A stretch of DNA of 64,000 nt from Pontibacter chinhatensis. Its GTDB lineage: Bacteria > Bacteroidota > Bacteroidia > Cytophagales > Hymenobacteraceae. The translations under genes and the position numbers were made by a program. Location: positions 868,001-932,000 of the forward strand of contig NZ_FOOT01000001.1 of assembly GCF_900113285.1 (NCBI RefSeq), in the 5' to 3' direction. The notes under the pieces were generated by a model. That model saw only the letters and a program-made list of their open reading frames with translations. It was not told the DNA's origin and ran no database searches. Shown piece after piece: positions 38,189 to 47,378 of the stretch (positions within the stretch are counted from its first letter, which is position 1; every line of letters begins with the position of its first letter).

Positions 38189-39577
38189 ATGGTGGAGGAT
38201 ATCAACATTCAACAACTGAAGGCAAGTATGCGGGGCGCTGTGCTACAGCCCGGCGAAAGCGGCTACGACGAGGCCCGAAAAGTATACAACGCTATGATAG
38301 ACAAGCGCCCTCGCCTGATTGCCAGGTGCGAGGATGTGGCCGATGTGATCTATGCCGTAAACTTTGCCCGCGAAAACAACCTGCTAGTGGCCATCAGGGG
38401 TGGCGGGCACAACGGCGGCGGACTGGGCATTTGCGACGACGGCCTGGTCATAGACCTGTCGCACCTGAACGGGGTGCAGGTGAACCCGGAGAAAATGACG
38501 GTGCGGGTGGAAGGCGGTTGTACCTGGGGCAAGGTAGACCACGCCACCCATGCTTTTGGACTGGCAACACCCAGCGGCATTATTTCCACCACCGGTGTAG
38601 GCGGGCTAACACTCGGTGGCGGCATCGGGCACCTGACGCGCGCTTATGGCCTAACCATTGATAACCTGCTGGAGGCGGATGTGGTACTGGCCGACGGTAG
38701 CCTGGTAAAAGCAAGCGAAACAACACATGAAGCTCTCTTCTGGGCCATTCGCGGGGGCGGCGGCAATTTCGGGGTAGTAACCTCTTTCCTGTTTAAACTG
38801 CACCCTGTAAGTATGGACTATGGGGGCCCGATGATGTGGGAATTGGACCAGGTGAAGGAGGTGATGCAGTGGTGGCGCGATTTTATACTGGAGGCACCTG
38901 AGGATTTGAACGGCTTTTTTGCCTTCGTACAGATACCACCCGTAGCACCTTTCCCGGCTGAGCACTATAACAAGATTGTAGGGGGTGTGGTGTGGTGCTA
39001 TACCGGGGATCCGGAAAAAGTGGAGCAGGTCTTCGGCCCTATCCGAAGTATGGCTCCCCAACCTATCGTTGATTTGGTAGGTCCGATTCCGCATCCGGCC
39101 TTGCAAAGTATGTTTGACCCGCTTTACCCACCCGGCCACCAATGGTACTGGCGTGCCGACTTTGTTAAAGAGATCAGCGATGAAGCCATTGACCGCCATT
39201 TGGAATTTGCCCGCAAACTACCGACGCCGCAATCCACCATGCACCTCTACCCCGTTAACGGCGCGGCGCATGAACTGGGCAAAGAGGCCACTGCCTGGAG
39301 CTACCGCGATGCCAACTGGGCGCAGGTCATCGTCGGCGTGGACCCAGATCCGGCCAACAAGGAAAAAATCACTACCTGGACGAAAACCTATTTTGATGCC
39401 CTGCACCCTTACTCAGCGGGTGGTGCTTATGTTAACTTTATGATGGAGGAAGGAGACGAGCGCATCCGGGCCACTTACCGCGACAACTACGACCGGCTGG
39501 CGCACATCAAGTATCAGTATGACCCTACTAACCTCTTTAAAGTAAACCAAAACATCAAGCCGGCAGTACCGGCGTAG
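38189..39577 (+). CDS. FAD-linked oxidase of the berberine-bridge-enzyme type
   Basis: Oxidase of the VAO/BBE flavoprotein family, 462 residues, cytoplasmic since no signal peptide is seen. The FAD domain has IRGGGHNGGG with His74 as the likely covalent FAD attachment. The segment LATPSGIISTTGVGGLTLGGG lacks a cysteine at the position that gives the second bond in bicovalent BBEs, so only one covalent bond is expected. The C-terminal BBE motif is present (GGAYVNFM, later RLAHIKYQYDPTNLF). Members oxidise alcohols, sugars or other small molecules; the substrate is unknown. Confidence 0.88.
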   Translation: MVEDINIQQLKASMRGAVLQPGESGYDEARKVYNAMIDKRPRLIARCEDVADVIYAVNFARENNLLVAIRGGGHNGGGLGICDDGLVIDLSHLNGVQVNPEKMTVRVEGGCTWGKVDHATHAFGLATPSGIISTTGVGGLTLGGGIGHLTRAYGLTIDNLLEADVVLADGSLVKASETTHEALFWAIRGGGGNFGVVTSFLFKLHPVSMDYGGPMMWELDQVKEVMQWWRDFILEAPEDLNGFFAFVQIPPVAPFPAEHYNKIVGGVVWCYTGDPEKVEQVFGPIRSMAPQPIVDLVGPIPHPALQSMFDPLYPPGHQWYWRADFVKEISDEAIDRHLEFARKLPTPQSTMHLYPVNGAAHELGKEATAWSYRDANWAQVIVGVDPDPANKEKITTWTKTYFDALHPYSAGGAYVNFMMEEGDERIRATYRDNYDRLAHIKYQYDPTNLFKVNQNIKPAVPA

Positions 39578-39667
39578 AAATGCATTTGGGGCATTTCCGT
39601 GCAGAATGGTTCCGCTGAAAGTATGGCAAAGGGCTGACAGACGCTGTACTTCCTGCAGCGGTTTTTG

Positions 39668-39675
39668 TACCTTTG
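39668..39675 (+). promoter_or_regulatory. -7 box TACCTTTG in front of dinB
   Basis: TACCTTTG matches TAnnTTTG exactly. It lies inside the longest possible dinB reading frame, downstream of the TTG at 39665, so that TTG cannot be the start if this promoter is used. The predicted leader to the TTG at 39695 is very short (about 12 bases). Confidence 0.5.
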
Positions 39676-39694
39676 CAAGTATAAAAGCCATACT

Positions 39695-40777
39695 TTGGAA
39701 CAGCCCATCCGCAAGATCATCCACATCGACATGGACGCCTTTTTTGCCTCCGTGGAGCAGCGCGACAACCCCGAGCTGCGCGGCAAGCCTGTGGCTGTGG
39801 GCGGCTCCAAAGCGCGGGGCGTGGTGGCCGCAGCCAGCTACGAAGCCCGCAAGTATGGCGTGCATTCGGCGTTAGCCTCCAAAATAGCAGCCCAACGCTG
39901 TCCGCAGCTCATTTTTGTGAAAGCGAGGTTTGACGTGTACAGTGCTGTGTCGCGGCAGATACGGGAGATTTTCTACTCCTATACCGATTTGGTAGAGCCC
40001 CTCTCGCTCGACGAGGCCTACCTGGACGTGACCGAAAACAAAATCGGCATGCCCTCGGCCAGCATCATCGCCAAAGAAATCAAACAGCGGATTCTGAAGG
40101 AGACGGGACTCACTGCCTCGGCAGGCGTGTCTTTCAATAAGTTTCTGGCCAAGATTGCCTCTGACATGGATAAGCCCAACGGCTTCACGCTCATCACCCC
40201 GGACAAAGCCGAGGAAGTGGTAGCAGGCCTGGAGATCGAGAAATTTCATGGCATCGGCAAGGTAACGGCAGCCAAAATGCAAAGTATGGGCATCCTGACC
40301 GGGGCTGACCTGCGCCAGCGTACGGAGGAGGAACTGGTGCGCCACTTCGGCAAGGTAGGTCGTTACTATTTCCGGGTAGCCCGCGCCCAGGACGAGCGTG
40401 AAGTGCAGCCTCACCGCATCCGCAAGTCCATCGGTTCAGAGCGCACCTTCGATACCGACCTGACAGAGGAGGACGACATGCTGGAGCGCCTGCTGCACCT
40501 CTCCGAGGAAGTGGCCCAGGACATGGCCCGCCTGCAGGCGACCGCTAAAACCGTGACGCTCAAGATAAAGTACTTCGATTTCACGCTGAACACCCGCAGC
40601 AAAACCTACCTGAGCGAGTTTAGCTCTGCCGATGCCATTTACACGATTGCCCGGGAGTTACTGCGCCTGCCGCAGCTCCCACCCTACCCGGTGCGCCTGT
40701 TGGGCATCTCCGTTTCCAGCCTCACCTACCAGCACGACCGCCTGCGGGAGGGGTATCAGCTGACGCTGGAGTTGTAG
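39695..40777 (+). CDS. dinB: DNA polymerase IV (Y family)
   Basis: Translesion polymerase. Catalytic acids are in HIDMDAFFASVEQ (Asp12) and SLDEAYLDVT (Asp106, Glu107); the helix-hairpin-helix region has FHGIGKVTAAKMQSMGI, and a little-finger domain follows. Start chosen at TTG 39695 (MEQPIRKIIHIDMDAF), since the longer frame from 39665 crosses a -7 promoter box and adds ten residues made of AAGTATAA-type sequence. That gives 360 residues, the normal DinB length. Single gene; a LexA-type operator was not recognised. Confidence 0.9.
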   Translation: MEQPIRKIIHIDMDAFFASVEQRDNPELRGKPVAVGGSKARGVVAAASYEARKYGVHSALASKIAAQRCPQLIFVKARFDVYSAVSRQIREIFYSYTDLVEPLSLDEAYLDVTENKIGMPSASIIAKEIKQRILKETGLTASAGVSFNKFLAKIASDMDKPNGFTLITPDKAEEVVAGLEIEKFHGIGKVTAAKMQSMGILTGADLRQRTEEELVRHFGKVGRYYFRVARAQDEREVQPHRIRKSIGSERTFDTDLTEEDDMLERLLHLSEEVAQDMARLQATAKTVTLKIKYFDFTLNTRSKTYLSEFSSADAIYTIARELLRLPQLPPYPVRLLGISVSSLTYQHDRLREGYQLTLEL

Positions 40778-41620
40778 GTGGCAGTTTTTTGTAATGGCCG
40801 GGTCCAACCACCCCTGGCCCCTCAGAGCTACGCTCGCTACCTTCGAACTCGCGTTCTCGGTAGTCTAAGGAAGGGAGTCTGTCATTACTTTAGCTAAGCA
40901 TAAGTTTCATAGTCAAAGTATAACCCACCCCAGCCCCTCCCGAGAGGGGAATTATACTTACTACTTTCCCTGTCATCTCGAGCAGCGCGAGAGAACTTTA
41001 GAAAACTCTAATCAGCTCTCTCCCGAAGGTCGAGATGACAGTAGGGGCTGTGGCTATCGAATCCTTTCCCAGCCTTTGGGTTGAGCGCCTTGTGAGATCC
41101 GGTGCCCGCCAAGGGCATGCTGAGCGCGAGCGAGGCAAGGAGGGAACACAGTGCGATGCCCGAAGGCGAGGCCTCCCGGCCTGGGAGGGAGCCAAAGTTT
41201 AGATGGAACTATAGGTAGGTTAGTCTGGAGGAGGAACGGAAGCTAGAAAGGATAGCTTGGTTCAAGTAGAAGGAAGCGGCGGCTATGGGAGTATAAGCCA
41301 GCAAAGTATAAAAGTATAGCTAAAGTATAAAGTATGGCTTTTCAAGCCAGTCGGGTTGCAAACCCAACACCATAGTGAGGCACGAGTTGCAAACTCGCGC
41401 CAGCGAGGGGGGCAGAATGCTAGAGATGCAACTGTAGCTTATGTAAATCTAGAGGATGAACGCGTGCTTGTAAGGATAGCTTGGTTCAGGTAGAAGGAAG
41501 CAGTGGCTATGGAAATAAAAGCCGGCAAATATAAATTATAAACCGGTAAAAGTATGAGCTAAAGGATAAAATATGCCCCAGAGAGGTTCCGGACATCTAT
41601 GTCCGGAACAGCGGAAGCGA
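40778..41620. repeat. Repeat field B between dinB and the 41.6 kb gene
   Basis: No gene is seen. In order: module with CTACCTTCGAACTCGCGTTC (40797-40870, reverse of 17.9 and 48.2 kb copies); C-rich hairpin (40922-40960); TGTCATCTCG...CGAGATGACA element (40971-41040); the mosaic element at about 41058-41200 containing GGTTGAGCGCCTTGTGAGAT, about 93 percent identical by eye to 57246-57385; a sub-module at 41220-41290 repeated at 41440-41530; a hairpin set GGCTTttcAAGCC, GGGTTgcaAACCC, CGAGTTgcaAACTCG (41336-41397); and a perfect 11-bp palindrome GTTCCGGACAT/ATGTCCGGAAC (41586-41609). Confidence 0.72.
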
Positions 41621-42523
41621 CTACTTCAGCTTCAATTCCCGCCGCAGCGGCTCATCCTCATTCCTGTTCTTGGTCCAGTAATCCGTTATCATTTTAGCTT
41701 TTCGGGTAGCGCGGCTAGTTTCCTCCTGCCCGTTTTTGAGCTTGTGGACCTCTTCCCAGCCTGCAATTTCATAGGGGAAAGCCGACGTATAGAAAATGCG
41801 CAGGATGCGCGGGTAGATTTTATAGGTTACCTCCAGCACCTTCAGGTTAGCCGCCGGTATGCCGCCCATACTTTCCCGGGCCTCTATGATGTCGATGTTA
41901 GCCTCCTGCGCTTTCAGCGGCTCATGTGTCAGGCGATGGCCCAGCAGGGCCGGGATGAGGCTTACCTCCCCCTTGGGCACCAGGTCAGGGTTCATACGCA
42001 GCACGGTCCATAGGTTATCTTCCGGAATGGCATCGAGGGTGAAGTGCTGGTCACTTTCCTGCTCGAAGTAGGAAAACAGCCGGGCATCATACTTGCCGCT
42101 TTTGCGGTTGAGTTGCGTAAAGGTCTGCCCGCACCATTCCTGCACGCTGGCCGTCACTTTCACGGCCGGAACATGGTCGTAGACGGGCGTAAAGACGGAA
42201 AGCATCATCGAGTAGGGGTAAATGCCGGTCACGAACTTTTTGGTGAGGTTCAGCTTCAGCACCTTCTGCGCGTCATCTTCATTGGCCTCCGGGTTATCGA
42301 GCTTTACCTGGTTCTTTCTGGAGAAATCCTCCGTCACGAAAATCAGCACCGCCTCCCCGTCGCGCTTCTCGCCGTAGCGGTATTGCTCCAGAGTATAGGA
42401 ATTAATTTCTGCCTTCCCTTGAAACCAGTAGGCGCCAAAGGCATCGTAGTCCATGTTGCGGGAGCCACCCGAAGTGCAGCCGGCTAAAAGTATAAACACG
42501 GAAAGGTACAGGAGCTTTTTCAT
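41621..42523 (-). CDS. Conserved lipoprotein of unknown function
   Basis: 300 residues with a lipoprotein signal ending LLAGC (Cys16). The mature part starts with MDYDAFGAYWFQGKAEINSYTLEQYRYGEKRDGEAVLIFVTEDFS, a pattern I recall from a family of Bacteroidota lipoproteins that databases sometimes mislabel as septum formation inhibitor Maf. It has no Maf motif. It is the last gene of the minus-strand operon, 78 bases after the preceding gene. Confidence 0.65.
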   Translation of the reverse strand: MKKLLYLSVFILLAGCTSGGSRNMDYDAFGAYWFQGKAEINSYTLEQYRYGEKRDGEAVLIFVTEDFSRKNQVKLDNPEANEDDAQKVLKLNLTKKFVTGIYPYSMMLSVFTPVYDHVPAVKVTASVQEWCGQTFTQLNRKSGKYDARLFSYFEQESDQHFTLDAIPEDNLWTVLRMNPDLVPKGEVSLIPALLGHRLTHEPLKAQEANIDIIEARESMGGIPAANLKVLEVTYKIYPRILRIFYTSAFPYEIAGWEEVHKLKNGQEETSRATRKAKMITDYWTKNRNEDEPLRRELKLK

Positions 42524-42601
42524 CGTAGTAATTTAAAGGCTTTGAGCAAAATGCCTCTGTGTAATTTATACTTTGAATTCAAAAAAACAGGAAGCTACAT
42601 C

Positions 42602-42967
42602 TTATACTTCAGGCACCCGCTGCAGCACCTGGTTCAGCCGGTTTTTTAGTGCCTCCAGTGACTCCATGCCATCCAGTTCCTCCGCCGTCAGCAGCACCTC
42701 CACCTTGTTAATCTGCTGCAGCGCCACCACCGGATACTTGTCATACACATCCGTGTGCCCCCACTCATTCTTATAGATAAACTCAAACTCATAAGGCAGT
42801 GTTTGTAGGTACTCCGCCCACTCCGGAAACATGGTGTAGTTGCCGTAGGTGAGGGCACAGAGGCTGCAGGGGTAGGTTTTGGGCGAGATAATCTTGTGCG
42901 CGAAATCAACCAGCTTGTTAAAGAAGCCCGTCTCGGCATTGTAGACGAATAGCAGTTTTGGCGGCAT
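42602..42967 (-). CDS. Small conserved cytoplasmic protein of unknown function
   Basis: 121 residues. Conserved-looking features are LLFVYNAETGFFNKLVDFAHKI at the N-terminus, PCSLCALTYG with a CxxC-like pair, and WGHTDVYDKYPVV. The pattern occurs in other bacteria as a protein of unknown function; a thioredoxin-like or metal-binding role is only a guess from the CxxC. The stop codon TAA is supplied by an AAGTATAA copy (42602-42609), ending the protein in Val. It starts three bases after the GT2 gene ends, so it is translationally linked. Confidence 0.65.
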   Translation of the reverse strand: MPPKLLFVYNAETGFFNKLVDFAHKIISPKTYPCSLCALTYGNYTMFPEWAEYLQTLPYEFEFIYKNEWGHTDVYDKYPVVALQQINKVEVLLTAEELDGMESLEALKNRLNQVLQRVPEV

Positions 42968-42970
42968 AGG

Positions 42971-44443
42971 TTAAGTGTGTTTGTAAGACCGTACGGAATG
43001 ATAAAAAACAAGCAGGTACCCCACCGCCAGCATGCTGTGGAAGATGAGCATCACATACTCCCCCTGCGTCACACTCCAGGCGGCCACAGCCAGGAACAGC
43101 AGCCCCAGCAGGCCCTCCAGGTAAGTAGTAAAGGGCATTTTCAGGTGGAGGTAAAAGTTCTCCTGCCAGGTATGCTGTCGCGCTTCCAGGTTAAACTTCG
43201 GGGTGCGGATAAAAGGGGATTTGCGGCCCGTCCAACCCTCCCACACCGCCACGGCATTGTGCAGCGCCATCCCCATCGACACCGACAGAAACAGCGGGTA
43301 GTACAGCACAAAACCAACCACACGGTTCCTGCCTGTGGCCTTGCCCAGGGCGTTGGCCTGAAAGTATACGAGGCTGATAACCATAAAACCCAGCAGCAGC
43401 ATCTTCCCTATTTCAAAGGCTGTAGACGACAACTGGTGGTTTACCTTCGCCCACAGCAGCGGTATACTGGCCAGCGAAGCTAGCAGCACGGCCACAAACA
43501 CGGCGCTGTTGAGCAGGTGCGCCAGCGCATGCAGCTTTGTCTGCAGCGGTTTGCCCGAACTTAGAACCGTTCCCAAATGCTTCACCGCCGACTCAGCCCC
43601 GCCCTTGGTCCAGCGGAACTGCTGCGACTTGAGCGCACTCATCACGGGCGGCAGCTCCGCCGGCGACTCCACCTCGGGCAAGTATAAAAACTGCCACCCT
43701 TTTAGCTGGGCGCGGTAGCTCAGGTCCAGGTCTTCGGTCAGGGTGTCGTCCTGCCAGTTGCCGGCATCCAGAATGGTGGTTTTGCGCCACACGCCGCCGG
43801 TCCCGTTAAAGTTGATGAAGGCGTGCTGGCTGTTGCGGCCCACCTGCTCGATAAAAAAGTGCGCATCCAGGGCCAGTGCTTGCAGCCGGGTAAGGATGGA
43901 GTAGTCTGTGTTCAGGTGCGTCCAGCGGGTTTGCACCATGCCCAGCTTGGTGTTGGCAAAGTATGGAATGGTCTGTTTCAGAAAGCTGGGCTGCGGGGTA
44001 AAGTCGGCATCAAAAATGGCGATAAACTCCCCTTGCGCCAGCGCCAGGCCATACTTCAGGGCGCCTGCCTTAAAACCGCTGCGGTCAGGGCGGCGGATGT
44101 GCTGCAGGTTCAGGTGCGGGTACTCGGTTATCTTTCCCCGGATAATCGATGTGGTTTCGTCGTCACTGTCATCGAGCAGCTGAATCTCCAGCTTGTCGGC
44201 GGGGTAATCGAGCGCGGCTGCCGCATCGATGAGGCGCTCCACGACATACTTTTCGTTGTATACCGGCAGCTGCACTGTTACGGGTGGCCATACGTCAGGG
44301 GTAGGCGGCGCTGGTGTTTTGCCTTGCTTGCGCACCTGCCGGAAGCGGTACAGGAGGTGCGCCTGCGCGATGCTGTAAAAAAGTATAAACAGCATGGCAA
44401 GCCCGTAAACCAGCAGGCAAAGTATAATCAGTAGACTCATCAA
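42971..44443 (-). CDS. Membrane GT2 glycosyltransferase, cellulose/mannan-synthase-like
   Basis: Processive-type family 2 glycosyltransferase, 490 residues. One N-terminal helix, a cytoplasmic GT-A domain (about 50-290) and several C-terminal helices. Catalytic features: VTVQLPVYNE, IFDADFTP (Asp145, Asp147), the base TED (236-238) and QQFRW (274-278). The last motif is typical of polymerising synthases. The product is unknown; a beta-linked polysaccharide or a glycolipid are possible. Its ATG overlaps the stop of the upstream gene by four bases. Confidence 0.85.
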   Translation of the reverse strand: MMSLLIILCLLVYGLAMLFILFYSIAQAHLLYRFRQVRKQGKTPAPPTPDVWPPVTVQLPVYNEKYVVERLIDAAAALDYPADKLEIQLLDDSDDETTSIIRGKITEYPHLNLQHIRRPDRSGFKAGALKYGLALAQGEFIAIFDADFTPQPSFLKQTIPYFANTKLGMVQTRWTHLNTDYSILTRLQALALDAHFFIEQVGRNSQHAFINFNGTGGVWRKTTILDAGNWQDDTLTEDLDLSYRAQLKGWQFLYLPEVESPAELPPVMSALKSQQFRWTKGGAESAVKHLGTVLSSGKPLQTKLHALAHLLNSAVFVAVLLASLASIPLLWAKVNHQLSSTAFEIGKMLLLGFMVISLVYFQANALGKATGRNRVVGFVLYYPLFLSVSMGMALHNAVAVWEGWTGRKSPFIRTPKFNLEARQHTWQENFYLHLKMPFTTYLEGLLGLLFLAVAAWSVTQGEYVMLIFHSMLAVGYLLVFYHSVRSYKHT

Positions 44444-45984
44444 TTCAGTACTTTGATTGATTCATTTCCAGTCAGGAACGGAATGTCGGTGATGCGGCCC
44501 TGCTCCGGCCCGTTTTCCAGTTTGAGCACTCCGCGGGGACATACGCTGGCGCAGATGCCACAGCCCACACAAGAAGCCCGCACAATGTTTTGTCCCCGCT
44601 GGGCATACCAGCGCACATCGATGCCCATCTCGCAGTAGGTAGAGCAGTTGCCGCAGGAGATGCACTGGCCGCCGTTCGTCGTGATGCGGAACCTGGACTT
44701 GAAGCGCTGCACAATGCCAATGTAGGCGGCCAGCGGACAGCCAAAGCGGCACCACACGCGGTTGCCCATCAGCGGGTAAAAGCCCACGCCCACCACGCCA
44801 GCGAAAGCCGCCCCAATCAGGAAGCCGTACCACTGGTGCAGCATGTCGGTAGACTGTTTTAGGAGCGCAAATTCGGTAAAATAATTAGCAATGGTAAGCA
44901 GCGTGATAACGGTGATGATAACAAGTATCGGGTACACCATCCAGCGTTCCACTTTCCAGGCTTTCAGGGATTTGTCGGAGAGGTGGCGGTAAGGGTCGCC
45001 GGCAGTTTCGGCCAGGCCGCCGCAGCCGCACACCCAGCTGCAATACCAGCGCTTGCCGTAAAAATAAGTAAACAGCGGCACAGCCACTATAATCAGGAGT
45101 ATCCCCCAGATAAAGAGGAACAGGCCCGCGCTGCCGCTGCCCAGCATGCTGGCCACGCTATACTCGAAGAAAAAATCGTAATCGAGGGGCCAGATGTTTT
45201 TCAGGTCGTACCAAGGCAAATTCAGCACTACGAGTATCTCCGGAATCAGGAAAGCAAAACTCAGCTGGAAAAACATCACTGAGGCGGTGCGCAGCAGTTG
45301 GTAATTGTTGCCTTTATACTTGCGGAACATCCTCACCCCCATCACCAGAATGGCCAACGTATAAATCGTGCCATACAAAAACCACTGGCTGGCCGGGCCT
45401 CCGGCTAAAGTATAACTAAGCGGGTCCACGAGCAAAGCCCAGTTCACGATATACTCCGGATACCAGTAGAGCAGCACGTAAATGGCTGTTAAGTACACGC
45501 CAATCGTTATCCCCACCATTCCGCGTGACTTATTAGAGGAAAACATGACGCCGTTGTTCCTGATACCGGCTGGCTCGCCCCGGTGCTGGGGCAGGATGTA
45601 GAGCAGTGCACCCGCTGCCCCCATAATGACCGTCAGAAAGAGCAGAAGCAGCTTGTTGTTCTCCACAAAACCCTGGCTGGCGACTCTGGCGAGAGCAAAG
45701 GCGTAGTCGTCCCAGATGACGCGGTCCCACTGCTGGCTGCGCTGCTGTTCCTCGTTGTAGTTGTCGAGGAGGCGGTTAAAATCGGTAGCGAAGCTGAAGC
45801 TGGAGGTATAGGTTTTGCCCAGCATCGGCTGCAGTTCCTGCCGCAGCACCTCCACATGCTCCTGCTTCACCGCCTCCTGCAGCTGCGCCTCCGTTAGCCG
45901 GAACTGCCCCATAAAAAGCAGCGCGTTAAAGAGCAGCAGCGCCAGCAGGAAACCCCCTAAGCCTATTTTCTGTATTGCCTTCAT
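44440..45984 (-). CDS. NapH/CcoG-like membrane protein with two 4Fe-4S clusters
   Basis: 514-residue integral membrane electron-transfer protein. About seven to eight hydrophobic segments surround NapH/CcoG-type cysteine motifs YCSWVCGCGG and WCRFGCPLA. Two ferredoxin motifs lie near the C-terminus: CISCGNCSTYC (441-451) and CVGCGICASVCP (472-483). Residues 30-115 form a soluble N-terminal insert between the first two helices. Such proteins pass electrons from quinol or NADH-linked partners. The FAD oxidoreductase gene eight bases upstream is the obvious electron donor (inference). Confidence 0.85.
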   Translation of the reverse strand: MKAIQKIGLGGFLLALLLFNALLFMGQFRLTEAQLQEAVKQEHVEVLRQELQPMLGKTYTSSFSFATDFNRLLDNYNEEQQRSQQWDRVIWDDYAFALARVASQGFVENNKLLLLFLTVIMGAAGALLYILPQHRGEPAGIRNNGVMFSSNKSRGMVGITIGVYLTAIYVLLYWYPEYIVNWALLVDPLSYTLAGGPASQWFLYGTIYTLAILVMGVRMFRKYKGNNYQLLRTASVMFFQLSFAFLIPEILVVLNLPWYDLKNIWPLDYDFFFEYSVASMLGSGSAGLFLFIWGILLIIVAVPLFTYFYGKRWYCSWVCGCGGLAETAGDPYRHLSDKSLKAWKVERWMVYPILVIITVITLLTIANYFTEFALLKQSTDMLHQWYGFLIGAAFAGVVGVGFYPLMGNRVWCRFGCPLAAYIGIVQRFKSRFRITTNGGQCISCGNCSTYCEMGIDVRWYAQRGQNIVRASCVGCGICASVCPRGVLKLENGPEQGRITDIPFLTGNESIKVLN

Positions 45985-45992
45985 ACTTTATA

Positions 45993-47378
45993 CTACCTCC
46001 AAAAGTAGGACAGCAGTCCTTTCTTTTCTTTCTTCTCCAGCTCCAGATTCGTGCCGAACTGTTGGTTATAGGCCTGCAGCATCTCGCGGTGATGCCTGTC
46101 ATAAAACTCCGGGTCAAAGTTGGCCTGTCCCAACTTTACCAGCACCTGTTCCACCGTCCAGTTTTCCCGCAACGCCTGGTCGAAAAACTCGTGGCGCAGG
46201 CGCATGCCCAGGCCGTTTACACCGTGCAGGCGATTATCTTCTCCATTGAACACCGCCCGGAAAGCGATTCTGCCCTCCGCATGCTCCCAGTAAAACGAAT
46301 CTACCGGCTCCTCCCAGCGATTTGGCACCATGCCGTAGGTCTGGTATTCGATATCGAAGAACTTGGCCGAGTTGAACCAAGGGCCGGGGGTATACTTAAC
46401 AGGCTGATGCGTGAGGCTGTGCGCCAGCGTTTCACCGTGCATGCGGCCCGTGTACCAGACCTGCTCTATACTTTGGCGTTGCGGCACCGGCACGCGGTAC
46501 TCGGCGCAGTCGCCGATGGCGAACACGTTGGGGATGTTGGTGGCAAAATGCTGGTCTACCAAAATGCCTTTGTTTACCTCCAGCGCCGTGTCGCGCACCA
46601 GCTTGATGTTCGGCTGCACGCCTACCGCCAGCCCCACGAACCCACAGGCAATCTCCTCTCCTGCCGTCGTTACCACCGCTTGAACACGCCCGCTGCCATT
46701 ATCGCGTATCGCCTTCAACTCGGTGTTCAGCCGTAGGTCCACGTGGTGCTCGCGCAGGTGCCGCATTACCAGTTCCGACTCCTCTTTGGGAAGTATACTT
46801 CGCCAGAACCCCTCTTCCCGCACCAGAAACGTTACTGGTATATTTCGACTCAACAGCATCTCAGCCATCTCCACCCCAATCAACCCGCCGCCTACTATCA
46901 CGGCACGCTGGCAGTTAGTGGTAGTGTCGTTCATCATTTGCAAGTCCTGGTACGAGTAGAGCCCTTGCACCCCCTGCAGTTCCTGTCCGGGCCAGCCAAA
47001 CTTGTTAGGTTTCGAGCCCAGCGCCAGAATCAGGATGTCATAATGCAGCGGCTCCTGTTGCTGTAGCTGCAGTTCCTTCTGATCGAAGTTTATACGTGTC
47101 ACCCAGTCGTGCACCAGGTGGAGGCGGTTTTTCTCCCAGAACCAATCTTCGTAGGGTTTGGTGTGCGCATAGGTCATGTGGCCCATGAAGATGTACATGA
47201 GCGCGGTGCGGGAGAAGAAATGCTCGGTTTCGCCGGAGATGATGGTGATGTAGGCTTCGCTGTCGCGCTTGCGGATGTGGCGCGCGCAGGTGATACCCGA
47301 AATGCCGTTGCCGATAATGACAATGCGGCGCCCCGGGGTCCGGATGCAAAAATCACCTGTTGCGTGTGGCTCTCTCAT
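45993..47378 (-). CDS. NAD(P)H-dependent FAD oxidoreductase, NirB/NasD-like N-terminal module
   Basis: Pyridine-nucleotide-disulfide-type reductase, 461 residues. FAD site IVIIGNGISGITCARHI (20-36), NAD(P) site VIVGGGLIGVEMAEM, and the second FAD contact FAIGDCAEY. It lacks a redox-active CxxxxC. The sequence resembles the FAD module of assimilatory nitrite reductase and rubredoxin reductases. The C-terminal 110 residues (GPWFNSAKFFDIEYQTYG... and a final Lys/Glu-rich tail) are specific to a subgroup. First gene of the operon; its likely partner is the 4Fe-4S membrane protein. Confidence 0.85.
   Translation of the reverse strand: MREPHATGDFCIRTPGRRIVIIGNGISGITCARHIRKRDSEAYITIISGETEHFFSRTALMYIFMGHMTYAHTKPYEDWFWEKNRLHLVHDWVTRINFDQKELQLQQQEPLHYDILILALGSKPNKFGWPGQELQGVQGLYSYQDLQMMNDTTTNCQRAVIVGGGLIGVEMAEMLLSRNIPVTFLVREEGFWRSILPKEESELVMRHLREHHVDLRLNTELKAIRDNGSGRVQAVVTTAGEEIACGFVGLAVGVQPNIKLVRDTALEVNKGILVDQHFATNIPNVFAIGDCAEYRVPVPQRQSIEQVWYTGRMHGETLAHSLTHQPVKYTPGPWFNSAKFFDIEYQTYGMVPNRWEEPVDSFYWEHAEGRIAFRAVFNGEDNRLHGVNGLGMRLRHEFFDQALRENWTVEQVLVKLGQANFDPEFYDRHHREMLQAYNQQFGTNLELEKKEKKGLLSYFWR

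Noticed and set aside
40921..41610. CRISPR array or IS element in repeat field B
   Set aside because: Repeats are unequal hairpin modules without regular spacing, and no transposase or cas gene is present.
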